Assembly (NCBI GenBank): GCA_003167515.1
Contig: PMSS01000404.1
Coordinates: 1-41,049, forward strand
DNA from: Acidobacterium sp.
GTDB taxonomy: Bacteria; Acidobacteriota; Terriglobia; Terriglobales; Acidobacteriaceae
Reading direction: 5' to 3'
DNA: 41,049 nucleotides
In this document: positions 33,052 to 41,049 of the stretch, piece by piece
How the letters are laid out: the number at the start of each line of letters is the position of its first letter
Position numbering within the stretch: the first letter of the stretch is position 1
Made by a program: the position numbers and the translations under genes
Notes under the pieces: generated by a model
The model's database searches: none
What the model was told of the DNA's origin: nothing
The model's input: only the letters and a program-made list of their open reading frames with translations

Positions 33052-33900
33052 ATGATCACGCTGGGAGAGAATCGGTACGGCAAATCGCGCGTGCGCGTGA
33101 TGAAGGTAGAGCGGCAGGGCGAGCGTCACGCGGTGCACGAGTGGAATGTGGAAGTGTGGCTGAAGGGCGACTTCGAAAGCTGTTTTGCAGACGGGGATAA
33201 CAGCCGGATTCTGCCTACGGATACGATGAAGAATACAGTTTATTATCTGGCGCACCTTTCGAAGGCTGAGCACATTGAAGGATTTGCAACGGAGCTGGTT
33301 ACATATTTGCTGGAAAACAACCCCCAGGTGACGGAGGCGGGAGCGAGCATCGCGGCTAGTTTGTGGGGACCTCTAGCGGCGGGCGGCCGGATGCACGAGA
33401 CAGCGTTTATCCAGGCCGGCAATGCGCGCGAAACGACGACGGTGACAGGCAAGCGCGGCGAGACCGTGAGCGTGGCTTCGGGATTTCGTGACTTGTCGAT
33501 TTTGAAGACGGCGAAGTCGGGATTTGCCGGCTATATCAAAGACAGGTTGACGACGCTGAGGGAGACGCATGATCGATTGCTGGGAACGTTGGCTGCGGCG
33601 GAGTGGAAATACGCGGCAGATGGCGTCGATTACACGGCGGCGCGCCTCCGGATCACGGATGCTCTGCTCCATGCATTCGCCGTGCACGACAGCCTGTCCG
33701 TGCAACAGACGCTGTATGCGATGGGAAAAGCGGCGATCGAGGCGGAGCGGAGCATCAGCGAGATACATTTGTCGATGCCGAACAAGCATTGCAACCTGGT
33801 GGATCTTTCGCCGTTTGGGCTCGACAATCCGAACCATATTTTTGTGCCGACCGACGAACCGCATGGCTCGATCGAGGCGACTCTGAGGAGAGCGAGTTGA
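33052..33900 (+). CDS. Urate oxidase (uricase)
   Basis: 282 residues, cofactor-free enzyme of the tunnel fold that converts urate and O2 to 5-hydroxyisourate. Diagnostic motifs are ENRYGKSRVRVMKVER (Lys of the catalytic dyad), SRILPTDTMKNTVYYL (Thr of the dyad) and MPNKHCNLVDLSPFGLDN (active-site His), with IEATLRR at the C terminus. The ribosome site is weak (GAGGAAGCTGACGAAAG upstream), but the 6-nt spacing to the preceding gene favours coupling. The stop overlaps the TTG start of the next gene (TTGA). Confidence 0.95.
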   Translation: MITLGENRYGKSRVRVMKVERQGERHAVHEWNVEVWLKGDFESCFADGDNSRILPTDTMKNTVYYLAHLSKAEHIEGFATELVTYLLENNPQVTEAGASIAASLWGPLAAGGRMHETAFIQAGNARETTTVTGKRGETVSVASGFRDLSILKTAKSGFAGYIKDRLTTLRETHDRLLGTLAAAEWKYAADGVDYTAARLRITDALLHAFAVHDSLSVQQTLYAMGKAAIEAERSISEIHLSMPNKHCNLVDLSPFGLDNPNHIFVPTDEPHGSIEATLRRAS

Positions 33901-35189
33901 CCACAACTACGACCCGAGATGAGACGCGGGCGGCGGCGGCCGACAAAGGCGCGGCCATGCTGATGCATCGTTGCGGCGTTTTAGCGCAGTGTACGGAGAA
34001 GCAGGGCGAGATACTGAGAACCTTTCTTTCGCCGGCGATGGATGAGGTCCATCGGACCATGCGGGGATGGATGGAGGCGGCGGGAATCGCGGTCGCCGTG
34101 GATCGTGCAGGAAATTTGCGTGGCGTGTATCCAGCGGATAGCGGCGGTGAGGCGCGGCGGTTGGTGATCGGGTCGCATCTCGACACGGTGCCGAACGCGG
34201 GAGCCTATGACGGCGTTCTCGGTGTGTTGATAGGCCTGGCATTCGTGGAGGCGAGCGCGGAACGTAAGGATCCGTTTGCCATCGAAGTGATTGGGTTTTC
34301 GGACGAGGAGGGCACGCGCTTCGGGGCGCCGTTTCTCGGCAGCCGCGCGGTGGTGGGCGAACTGGCAGGTGACTTGCTCGAATGCGTCGACGGCAACGGC
34401 GTATCTGTAGCGGCGGCTATTACGAATCATGCGACACAACGGCCGGAGACGATCGAGGCTGTGTTGTCGGATCGGTGTGCCGCGTATCTCGAATTTCATA
34501 TCGAGCAGGGGCCGGTGCTCGAGAGCAGAGATCTGGCGTTAGGCATCGTGGAGGGTCTCGCCGGGCAAAGCCGGTGCAAAGTGGAATTTCGCGGGCACGC
34601 CGGGCATGCGGGGACGACTCCGATGAAGCTGCGCAAGGACGCGCTCGCCGGCGCGGCGGAGTGGATGACTCGCGTGGAGGCGATCGCGATGCGTTTTGGG
34701 AATGCCGTGGCAACAGTAGGCCGGATTGATGCCGAACCGGGCGGGGTGAACGTGATCCCAGGCAACGTGCGGTGCAGCCTCGACGTACGGCATGCTGAGG
34801 ATCCGGTGCGTGCTGCTTTGGTCCGAGCAGCATTTGATGAGGCGCGCGGAGTTGCGGCGAAGCGTGGCCTCCAGGTGGGGACGGCGCAGTATCATGAGCG
34901 TCCTGCAGTGCGGCTGGACGTGGACCTGGTGTCGCTGGCGGAACGCGCAGCGGAGCGCGCGGGATATGCGACGATCAGGATGACGAGCGGAGCGGGGCAC
35001 GATGCGATGGTGATTGCTCCGCACGTGCCCTCGGCGATGGTCTTCCTGCGCAATCCTGGCGGGATCAGCCATCACCCGGAAGAGAACGTAGCAGAGCGCG
35101 ACGTGGCGGCTGCCATCCATATGGGACTTTGCTTCCTTGATGAATTCGCCGGGCATCTGGCGCAGAAGGAGACGGGAAAGCTTGTCTAG
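33897..35189 (+). CDS. Allantoate amidohydrolase
   Basis: 430 residues from TTG 33897 (GAGGAG 6 nt upstream), overlapping the uricase stop; the track extension to 33603 is a shadow. M20-family binuclear metal hydrolase. Metal-ligand motifs are IGSHLDTVPNAGAYDGVLG, FSDEEGTRFGAPFLGS, LEFHIEQGPVLES and GGISHHPEENVAERDV. The FSDEEG form is that of allantoate amidohydrolases, unlike the EEPTRFG form in the paralogue downstream. It makes ureidoglycine, CO2 and ammonia from allantoate. The pathway order of the neighbouring genes supports this choice. Confidence 0.85.
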   Translation: MTTTTTRDETRAAAADKGAAMLMHRCGVLAQCTEKQGEILRTFLSPAMDEVHRTMRGWMEAAGIAVAVDRAGNLRGVYPADSGGEARRLVIGSHLDTVPNAGAYDGVLGVLIGLAFVEASAERKDPFAIEVIGFSDEEGTRFGAPFLGSRAVVGELAGDLLECVDGNGVSVAAAITNHATQRPETIEAVLSDRCAAYLEFHIEQGPVLESRDLALGIVEGLAGQSRCKVEFRGHAGHAGTTPMKLRKDALAGAAEWMTRVEAIAMRFGNAVATVGRIDAEPGGVNVIPGNVRCSLDVRHAEDPVRAALVRAAFDEARGVAAKRGLQVGTAQYHERPAVRLDVDLVSLAERAAERAGYATIRMTSGAGHDAMVIAPHVPSAMVFLRNPGGISHHPEENVAERDVAAAIHMGLCFLDEFAGHLAQKETGKLV

Positions 35190-35940
35190 CGGAATTCACG
35201 GCGGGTTGCATAATCTGGGGCACACGCGCAGTGTGCGGCGGTCAAGCTATTTAGTGCACACGCCTGATACGTTTATTCGCACCCAAATTCCGGGAACGAC
35301 GAAGGCGAGAGTGATTGTTCACGTTTCGCCCGCGATCGGCGCGGGCTTCACGCAGTACTCGGTGGAATTTGAGCCGGGCGGCGTGCTGGGCGATGCGGCG
35401 GGGCAGAGGTTTGTGTATGTGCTGGAAGGGGCGGTCACGGTGGACGCCGGCCCGCACAAGCACGCCGTCGCGAAAGACGGATATGCCTACATACCGCAGG
35501 GTGTGGAACAACGCCTGTCGGCGATCGAGAAGGCGCGCGCGGTGGTGATTGAGCAGCCTTATCGACCCGTGCGAGGAGTCAAAGCGCCGGAGCTGCTGGT
35601 TGGACATGAGCAAGAAGTCACAGGGCAGCCGTTGATGGGCGATGAAGATCTGCAGGTGCGATCGCTGCTTCCGGACACGATGGCTTTCGATTTTGCGGTG
35701 AACACGATGACCTACAAGCCGGGTGCGGCGCTGAGCATGGTGGAGATTCATGTGATGGAGCACGGGCTGCTGATGCTCGAGGGCGGCGGCATCTACCGGC
35801 TGGACGACGACTGGCATCAAGTGACGGCGGGGGATGTTATCTGGATGGCGCCGTATTGTCCGCAGTGGTTCGGGGCGTTGGGGAAGGCTCCGGCCAAATA
35901 CCTTATCTATAAAGACTGGAATCGGCATCCGCTGAGGTGA
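35182..35940 (+). CDS. (S)-ureidoglycine aminohydrolase
   Basis: 252-residue bicupin. TTG 35182 overlaps the preceding gene by 8 nt and has AAGGAG upstream; the track starts in frame at 35137. It releases ammonia from (S)-ureidoglycine to form (S)-ureidoglycolate. The first cupin includes FVYVLEGAVTVDAGPHKHAV; the second has SMVEIHVMEHGLLMLEGGGI, with His/Glu residues fitting the Mn site, then GDVIWMAPYCPQWFGALG and the conserved end YLIYKDWNRHPLR, which is diagnostic for this family. It sits between the two amidohydrolases that supply and consume its substrate and product. Confidence 0.92.
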   Translation: MSSGIHGGLHNLGHTRSVRRSSYLVHTPDTFIRTQIPGTTKARVIVHVSPAIGAGFTQYSVEFEPGGVLGDAAGQRFVYVLEGAVTVDAGPHKHAVAKDGYAYIPQGVEQRLSAIEKARAVVIEQPYRPVRGVKAPELLVGHEQEVTGQPLMGDEDLQVRSLLPDTMAFDFAVNTMTYKPGAALSMVEIHVMEHGLLMLEGGGIYRLDDDWHQVTAGDVIWMAPYCPQWFGALGKAPAKYLIYKDWNRHPLR

Positions 35941-35942
35941 CG

Positions 35943-37187
35943 ATGAAGATCGAAGTGGATGCGGATCGCGTGGCGCGAGAGATTGACGCCTTGGCGGCCA
36001 TCACCGACGCAGAACCGCCGGCGGTGACGCGCGTCGTTTTCACAGAGCAGGACCTGCGCGCACGCGCCTGGCTCAAGGAGCGTTGCGCAGAGGCGGGTTT
36101 GGCGATCCGCGAAGACGCAGTGGGGAATACGTTCATACGCTGGGAGGGTTCGCGGCCGGACCTTGCGGCGGTGGCGACTGGATCGCACATCGATGCGATT
36201 CCCAATGCGGGGAAATTCGATGGCGTGGTCGGAGTGCTGGGCGGGCTCGAGGCGATTCGCGCTTTGCGGCGCATTGGATTTGAACCGGAGCGGTCGATTG
36301 AGTTGATCCAGTTCACGGCTGAGGAGCCGACGCGGTTCGGTGTGGGCTGCATAGGAAGCCGGCTGCTCGCCGGAGTGCTGGGGCCCGAGGCCGATGAGGC
36401 GTTGCGCGGGAGCGACGAGCAGACGCTGCGCGCAGCTCGGACGAGCGCAGGGTTTGCTGGGGATTTGGCTTCGGTTCGACTGCCGCAAGGATACTATTCG
36501 GCATTTGTGGAGCTGCATATCGAACAGGGGCCGATTCTGGAGCGGGAAGGGATTGCAATCGGCGTTGTTACGAATATTGTGGGACCGGCGAGTTTTTTTA
36601 TCACTCTTGAAGGTCGGGGCGGTCACGCGGGTGGTGTGTTGATGCCAGAGCGGCACGATGCATTGTGTGCGGCGGCGGAGATGATTGTGCGCATCGAGGA
36701 GCTCGCGAAGGTATCGGGTTCTGTGGACACGGTGGCGACGGTGGGGATTTGTGAGGTGCATCCGGGAGCCATCAACAGCATTCCGAGCCGCGTGAAGCTG
36801 GGGGGCGACTTGCGGGATACTGATGGAAAGCGGCGGGATCGCGTGCTCGCTGAGATTAAGGCCGCGGCGGAACGGATTGCGCAACAGCGGCAGATACAAA
36901 TTACGACGCAGATGCTGAATGCGGATGATCCGGCTGCTTCTTTGCCGCAGGTTCTTGAGGCGATTGAGCGCGGATGTGAGGAAGAAGAGCTGCGGTCGCG
37001 CAGAATTGTAGCGCGCGCTTATCACGACTCATCATTCATGGCGCAGATTGCGCCGATGGCCATGATTTTCATTCCCTGCCGAGGTGGCGTGAGTCATCGC
37101 CCCGATGAGTATGCCTCGCTGGAGCACATTGTTGGTGGGGTGAAGGTGCTGGCGCGGACGTTGGCTGAGCTGTCGCACGCTCACTGA
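35943..37187 (+). CDS. Ureidoglycolate amidohydrolase
   Basis: 414 residues from the ATG at 35943, with GAGG 5 nt upstream; the track GTG at 35937 overlaps the previous stop and is also possible. M20-family paralogue of the upstream allantoate amidohydrolase. Metal motifs are TGSHIDAIPNAGKFDGVVG, FTAEEPTRFGVGCIGSR, LHIEQGPILE and GGVSHRPDEYASLEH. The EEPTRFG stretch with Pro resembles plant ureidoglycolate amidohydrolase (UAH), which splits ureidoglycolate into glyoxylate, CO2 and two ammonia. N-carbamoyl amino-acid hydrolase is an alternative, but context favours UAH. It overlaps the convergent gene's stop by 7 bp. Confidence 0.82.
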   Translation: MKIEVDADRVAREIDALAAITDAEPPAVTRVVFTEQDLRARAWLKERCAEAGLAIREDAVGNTFIRWEGSRPDLAAVATGSHIDAIPNAGKFDGVVGVLGGLEAIRALRRIGFEPERSIELIQFTAEEPTRFGVGCIGSRLLAGVLGPEADEALRGSDEQTLRAARTSAGFAGDLASVRLPQGYYSAFVELHIEQGPILEREGIAIGVVTNIVGPASFFITLEGRGGHAGGVLMPERHDALCAAAEMIVRIEELAKVSGSVDTVATVGICEVHPGAINSIPSRVKLGGDLRDTDGKRRDRVLAEIKAAAERIAQQRQIQITTQMLNADDPAASLPQVLEAIERGCEEEELRSRRIVARAYHDSSFMAQIAPMAMIFIPCRGGVSHRPDEYASLEHIVGGVKVLARTLAELSHAH

Positions 37188-38149
37188 GCATCGCAATACG
37201 CGAGGGTGTAGGCGCTGGCTGGGTCGATGGGTCGCGCGATCAGCTTCAGATCAGAAAGCTGAGAATACATAGTGGCCCAGCGGGCTGGATCCATGTGTCC
37301 CGTGTCGGCAGGATTGCCGGTATCGATGAAACTGCCGTCTTTCAGAGCTTGCCAGGTGAACTGCATCTGCTCGGGAGCCTGGGCTGGGTTGAGTTTCTGC
37401 AGATCGGCATTCACGACTGAAGGATCCTGCATGTAGTCGCGCCAACCGCGAATGGAGGCACGAACAAATTTTGCGACGACGTCAGGATGCTGCTCGAGAT
37501 ACGTGCGCGAAGTGAAGAAGACGCGGTAGGGCGCGTAGCCGGTGTCTCTGATGAGGAGAGTGCGGACGGAGGCGCCAGCTTTGCGGGCGAAGAATGGCTC
37601 CGATGTGACGAAGATTTGCTGGATGTAGTTGGGGTCGGCGAGGAAATTGGCGATGCTGTACGTCGCGGGGATTTCGCGCGCGCTCTTGAGGTTGTAGCGG
37701 CGGACGATATATTCGAACCAAGTGGCGCCCGCCTTGACGGCGATGGCGCGGCCATCGAGATCGGCAAAGGAATGGACGGGAGAATCGGCATGGAGCAGGA
37801 TTCCCTGCGGGTCGCTCTGCATGGTCGCGCCCACGGCAACGAGAGGCTGGCCCTGCGAGTCGGCTTCGAGGATGCGGTCGGAAGAGCCCATGGCGAATTG
37901 CGCCGAACCCATGGAGACTTGCTGTTCGGCGACATTCATCGGGCCGCCCGGAAGGATGGTGACGTCGAGTCCCTCCTGACGGTAGTAGCCCTTTAGCAAC
38001 GCTTCGTAGAAGCCGCCGTGCTCGGGCTGCGGATACCAGTCCGTCTGGAAATAAACCGGAATCAGGCCGCTGGTAGAGGTTGCGCGATGGCAACCGGCTG
38101 CGAGAACCGTCAGGGCGAAACATAAAAAAGCTGTGGCGACGCGACCCAT
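37181..38149 (-). CDS. ABC-type substrate-binding lipoprotein (NMT1/SsuA-like)
   Basis: 322 residues from the Met at 38149; the track start at 38194 lies upstream. A lipobox LTVLAAGC with Cys20 predicts a lipoprotein. The mature part is a periplasmic-binding protein of the NMT1/ThiY group: VYFQTDWYPQPEHGGFYEAL, YYRQEGLDVTILPGGP, FAMGSSDRILEA and KAGATWFEYIVRRYNL. Such proteins deliver pyrimidines, sulfonates, nitrate or nucleobase-like ligands. Purine or ureide uptake is suggested only by the neighbours. No permease or ATPase gene adjoins it within the window. Confidence 0.85.
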   Translation of the reverse strand: MGRVATAFLCFALTVLAAGCHRATSTSGLIPVYFQTDWYPQPEHGGFYEALLKGYYRQEGLDVTILPGGPMNVAEQQVSMGSAQFAMGSSDRILEADSQGQPLVAVGATMQSDPQGILLHADSPVHSFADLDGRAIAVKAGATWFEYIVRRYNLKSAREIPATYSIANFLADPNYIQQIFVTSEPFFARKAGASVRTLLIRDTGYAPYRVFFTSRTYLEQHPDVVAKFVRASIRGWRDYMQDPSVVNADLQKLNPAQAPEQMQFTWQALKDGSFIDTGNPADTGHMDPARWATMYSQLSDLKLIARPIDPASAYTLAYCDAQ

Positions 38150-39470
38150 GTTCGAGGGTAGCACGGGGTCTGTCTTCGCGGGCGAGTTGATCACCGAGCA
38201 GCGCGGCCATGCGCAACAGGCGGCGGTCGTCGTTGTGGGCTGCTATGAGTTGCAAGCCGCATTCAGGCGAGGGGAGGACGACGGCGGGATTGCCGCCGAG
38301 ACTGGCGGGGGTGGTGAGACGCAGGATGCGTGCGCGCGATTCGGTGTGGTCGGCTCCGGCGAGCAGCCGGGTGAGGGGTGACACCGGCGCAAGAACAAAA
38401 TCGAAATGCTGGAAGAGCCGCTCTTGCTGACTCCGGAAGTTCTGATGGCGCTGGCGGAGCCGGTGGATTTCTTCTTCGCTGAGTGATGCACCCCATTCAA
38501 GGCGAGCGGCGATCGGGGATTCGAATTCATGGTAGAAGCCAGCGTGGAGTTTTGCCGCTTCGTATGCCTGAATGGGAGCATAGATGTCCCAGGCTTCGGA
38601 CCAGAATTCCGGATTCAGGGATTCAATGTGAATTGCGATACCGCGGCTGTTACGAATGCGACCCTGCCAGTGGTCCATAGCGTGCCGGACTTCGGGATCG
38701 CATTGTTCAAGGAGCGGTCCGGTGAGCGCGCCGATGCGGATGGTCGCCGAAGGAGGATGTTCGGGCGGCAGGTCAAAAAGAGATTCGGCGAGGAGCGGCA
38801 GGTCGCGCAGATCGCGACAGAGCCAGCCGATGGTGTCGAAGGAGGGCGCGAGATGGTGGCCGCCGCTCCAGTCGCCGATGCCGAGCGACGCTCGATAGCC
38901 TGCGAGTCCGCAGAGCGCGGCGGGGGCGCGGACCGATCCACCGGTGTCGGTTCCGATGGCGGCGACAGCCGATCCTTCCTGTATCGAAGCGGCGGCGCCG
39001 CTCGATGAGCCGCCGGTCAGCAGGTTGGGATTTGACGGTTGCAGACAGTCGCCGTAGTCGCGATTCTCGCCGGTGATGCCGTAGGCAAGCTGATGGAGGT
39101 GGGTCTTACCGGTAATAACAGCCCCGGCGTGGCGCAGGCGCGACGCAACCCAGGAGTCTGCCGGTGCGATCTGCTTATGCGCCGCATAAAAGTTCGAGCC
39201 GCTGCTTGTCGGAAATCCTGTAAGGTCGAAACAATCCTTGAGAGAGACAGGCAAACCAAAGAGGGGCAGAGAATTGTCGCCCGCGGTTGCACGTTCCATC
39301 TGGCGGAGCGCTTCGGCGAGGGTCCAGCCGGGATCGAGCGCAAGATAAGTGTTTCGGCTGGCATTGCCGTTGGCGCGCGTCAACGAGGTTCGAAGTTGAG
39401 TTGCGGGATTGGTTTCTTCTGACTTGTACGCCGCGAGGAGCGCGGTGATCGGTGAGGGTCGCGGCGTCAT
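37482..39470 (-). CDS. Amidase (amidase-signature family) with frame running into the next gene
   Basis: Residues 1 to about 430 (39470-38180) are a complete amidase-signature enzyme with a Ser-cisSer-Lys triad: K78 in LPVSLKDCFDL, the GGSSSGAAAS motif (155-157) and S179 in GTDTGGSVRAP, ending GLQLIAAHNDDRRLLRMAAL. Beyond that the same frame has no stop until 37482, and the extra about 230 residues (Arg/Pro/His-rich) are the antisense-free shadow of the substrate-binding protein gene on the same strand. A TGA lies in the alternative frame exactly at the domain end (GGTGATC), so a frameshift or lost stop is likely. The substrate is unknown; a ureido or amide compound is plausible next to purine catabolism. 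Confidence 0.75.
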   Translation of the reverse strand: MTPRPSPITALLAAYKSEETNPATQLRTSLTRANGNASRNTYLALDPGWTLAEALRQMERATAGDNSLPLFGLPVSLKDCFDLTGFPTSSGSNFYAAHKQIAPADSWVASRLRHAGAVITGKTHLHQLAYGITGENRDYGDCLQPSNPNLLTGGSSSGAAASIQEGSAVAAIGTDTGGSVRAPAALCGLAGYRASLGIGDWSGGHHLAPSFDTIGWLCRDLRDLPLLAESLFDLPPEHPPSATIRIGALTGPLLEQCDPEVRHAMDHWQGRIRNSRGIAIHIESLNPEFWSEAWDIYAPIQAYEAAKLHAGFYHEFESPIAARLEWGASLSEEEIHRLRQRHQNFRSQQERLFQHFDFVLAPVSPLTRLLAGADHTESRARILRLTTPASLGGNPAVVLPSPECGLQLIAAHNDDRRLLRMAALLGDQLAREDRPRATLEHGSRRHSFFMFRPDGSRSRLPSRNLYQRPDSGLFPDGLVSAARARRLLRSVAKGLLPSGGTRRHHPSGRPDECRRTASLHGFGAIRHGLFRPHPRSRLAGPASRCRGRDHAERPAGNPAPCRFSRPFLCRSRWPRHRRQGGRHLVRIYRPPLQPQERARNPRDVQHRQFPRRPQLHPANLRHIGAILRPQSWRLRPHSPHQRHRLRALPRLLHFAHVSRAAS

Positions 39471-39548
39471 GCGGCCATTGTAGAGCCAGGCATGAGTTAC
39501 GCAGAGGGCCGCGGTGACGGTTCATTCGGGAAAGAGGATTGGGGCTGA

Positions 39549-40079
39549 ATGAATGAGAACAGGGCGCGAGGGTCCGCGACGCAGCGGATGAGAGACGAAG
39601 CTATTCTCGCGGACCTGGTTCGCTTTACTGCGCTCAGCTTTGCGACAGCGACGCCGGTTCCTTTCGGCGCGGCCCTGGTGGAGACGCGGACGGGCAAAAT
39701 GCTGTTTCGCGGTCGCAACGCGGTCATGCGGGAGAAGGATCCGAGCGCGCATGCGGAGACCCGCGCGGTGCGCAAGGCGTGCCAAAAACTTGGGCGGCCA
39801 TCGCTCGCGGGATATACGCTGTACAGCACCTGTGAGCCGTGCCCGATGTGTATGGCCAACGCGCTATGGGCGGGGGTGGATCGCGTGGTATTCGGCGCGA
39901 CAATTGCCGATGCGAACGAGCATTGCCGGCAGATTCACATTACGGCGCGGGAAGTTGCCGAGCGCAGCGATATGCGCTGTGAAGTGGAAGGGGAAGTGCT
40001 CAGAGAAGAATGTCGCGCGCTGTTTGTTGATCCTCGTATGATGCAGGCATTTCGAAGCTGGGGGACGCGCAAGAAATGA
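39549..40079 (+). CDS. Guanine deaminase-like zinc deaminase
   Basis: 176 residues of the CMP/dCMP deaminase superfamily. Zn ligands are H68 and the proton shuttle E70 in SAHAETRAV, and C98 and C101 in STCEPCPMCMANALW. The VPFGAALVE, RKACQKLG and VFGATIADANE stretches resemble bacterial GuaD more than TadA or CDA. It would turn guanine into xanthine, feeding the XDH operon. The ATG at 39549 has AGAGG upstream. It is divergent from the amidase (78-bp shared control region) and overlaps the next gene by 4 bp. Confidence 0.8.
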   Translation: MNENRARGSATQRMRDEAILADLVRFTALSFATATPVPFGAALVETRTGKMLFRGRNAVMREKDPSAHAETRAVRKACQKLGRPSLAGYTLYSTCEPCPMCMANALWAGVDRVVFGATIADANEHCRQIHITAREVAERSDMRCEVEGEVLREECRALFVDPRMMQAFRSWGTRKK

Positions 40080-41049
40080 GGGACGCGCAGGTGCTGGCTG
40101 CAGATTTGACCACGATGCTGGGCGATGCGTCGCGGGTGCTGACGGCTCCAGCGATGGTGGAGCGGCTGTCGAAGGATTTCTATTGGTATTCGCCAGTGCT
40201 GCATCCGGTGCTTGAGGGGAAGCGCGCGGATGTGGTGGTGCAGCCGGTAACCGTGAAGGAAGTGCGGGACGTGCTGCGGCATTGCTATCGGCATGACGTG
40301 CCAGTCACAGCGCGTGGCGCGGGGACGGGGAACTACGGACAGGCGATTCCACTGAGTGGGGGAGTAGTGCTCGATCTTTCTCGGATGAATCGGATCGCGG
40401 AGATTACCGGTGATGGGGTCGCGGTGTGCGAGCCAGGAGTGCGGCTGGGCGTGCTGGAATCGGCGGCGCGCGAACAGGGTTGGGAGCTGCGCTGCTACCC
40501 AAGCACCATTGTGAAGGCGACGGTGGGCGGATTTCTTGGCGGAGGATCGGGCGGGATCGGTTCGGTGACGCATGGCGGGCTGCGGGATTTCGCGACGGTG
40601 CGCGCGCTGGAGGTTGTCACGATGGAAGAGGAGCCGCAGGTGCATCTGCACGAGGGCGAAGCAGTGCATGAGATTCTGCATGCATGGGGGACGAACGGGA
40701 TTATCACGAAGATCTGGCTGGCGCTGACGCCGAAGGTGGAATGGGTGCAGGCGGCAGTTGCATTTGACAGCTTTGCGGATGCGTTCGACTTCAGCGAGCA
40801 GGTTGCTGGAGACGCAGAGTGGACGAAGCGGCTGGTGACGACGTTTGAGTGGCCGATTCCGCTGTACTTCTCGACGGTAAGAGCGATCTGCCCCGAGGCG
40901 AAGCACTTGGGTTTCTTCATGATTGCGGCGGAACAGTCTGGCGAGTTTCGAAATGCGGCGGAAAGAGCAACAGGGACTGTGACGTATTTGGCGCCCTATG
41001 CCGGTTTGAAGGCGCAGCCGCTACTCTCGGACTACACCTGGAACCACAC
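40076..41049 (+). CDS. FAD-linked oxidase/dehydrogenase, N-terminal part (cut by window edge)
   Basis: Absent from the ORF track because no stop falls in the window. The ATG at 40076 overlaps the deaminase stop (ATGA), and the frame stays open for 324 codons. The product is an FAD_binding_4 (PCMH-type) flavoprotein: VVVQPVTVKEVRDVLRHC, the FAD pyrophosphate loop VPVTARGAGTGNYGQAIPL, and TVGGFLGGGSGGIGSVTHGG. It resembles GlcD/D-lactate dehydrogenase-type oxidases. A role in glycolate or hydroxy-acid oxidation after glyoxylate formation is conceivable but not shown. Confidence 0.85.
   Translation, partial: MRDAQVLAADLTTMLGDASRVLTAPAMVERLSKDFYWYSPVLHPVLEGKRADVVVQPVTVKEVRDVLRHCYRHDVPVTARGAGTGNYGQAIPLSGGVVLDLSRMNRIAEITGDGVAVCEPGVRLGVLESAAREQGWELRCYPSTIVKATVGGFLGGGSGGIGSVTHGGLRDFATVRALEVVTMEEEPQVHLHEGEAVHEILHAWGTNGIITKIWLALTPKVEWVQAAVAFDSFADAFDFSEQVAGDAEWTKRLVTTFEWPIPLYFSTVRAICPEAKHLGFFMIAAEQSGEFRNAAERATGTVTYLAPYAGLKAQPLLSDYTWNH

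Noticed and set aside
33603-33896. Extension of the allantoate amidohydrolase ORF into uricase
   Set aside because: Out-of-frame reading of the uricase gene; TTG 33897 has a proper ribosome site.
1-41049. CRISPR arrays, tRNA or rRNA genes
   Set aside because: No regularly spaced repeats of CRISPR type and no tRNA-like T-loop/anticodon pattern or rRNA segment was recognised by eye.

Overview
The window is GC-rich DNA (no exact G+C computed) with densely overlapping genes. The Terriglobia-like flagellar gene order, the protein styles (FG-GAP propeller, pseudokinase-SPOR protein, MshEN/GspE-N-like protein) and the many GTG/TTG starts suggest a motile soil member of the Acidobacteriota. That placement is inference; no rRNA or other phylogenetic marker is present.

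Left flank (1-4232): the 3' part of an IS481-type transposase, a heptanucleotide repeat array, a frameshifted EthD-family gene, a secreted seven-repeat FG-GAP propeller protein, a small four-helix membrane protein, a stem-loop, and a minus-strand pair. The pair is a 58-residue zinc-ribbon protein, too short for the ORF track, coupled to an alpha/beta hydrolase with Cys at the nucleophile position. A 14-bp tandem repeat follows.

Signalling block (4233-8585): a pseudokinase-TM-SPOR protein, a stand-alone receiver, and a YfiR-family periplasmic protein that overlaps a CHASE/HAMP histidine kinase by 4 bp.

Flagellar block (8702-27034, all plus strand): fliN-like, fliO, fliP, fliQ, fliR, flhB, flhA, fliA, fliM, fliN, a zinc-finger/MshEN-like protein, cheY, cheX, flgF, flgG, flgA, flgH, flgI, flgJ, flgM, a probable flgN-position gene, flgK and flgL. 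It covers the export gate, switch complex, sigma-28, rod, P- and L-rings, anti-sigma factor and hook-filament junction. Filament, stator, hook, MS-ring and export ATPase genes are not in the window. A good sigma-28 promoter precedes flgM.

Right part (27126-41049): a minus-strand GH3 glycosidase pseudogene with several frameshifts, then a tightly overlapping plus-strand purine/ureide operon. It encodes a three-subunit xanthine dehydrogenase (the FAD subunit fused to OHCU decarboxylase), HIU hydrolase, urate oxidase, allantoate amidohydrolase, ureidoglycine aminohydrolase and ureidoglycolate amidohydrolase. Together these convert xanthine to glyoxylate, except for allantoinase, which is not in the window. 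Convergent to the operon lie a substrate-binding lipoprotein and an amidase whose frame runs far into it. Divergent from those are a guanine-deaminase-like gene and an FAD-linked oxidase cut off by the right edge.

The most interesting items are the zinc-finger/MshEN-like gene inside the motor-switch operon, the FAD-subunit/OHCU-decarboxylase fusion, the plant-like ureide route, the non-lipidated FlgH, the FliO without a membrane segment, and the overlooked zinc-ribbon microgene.
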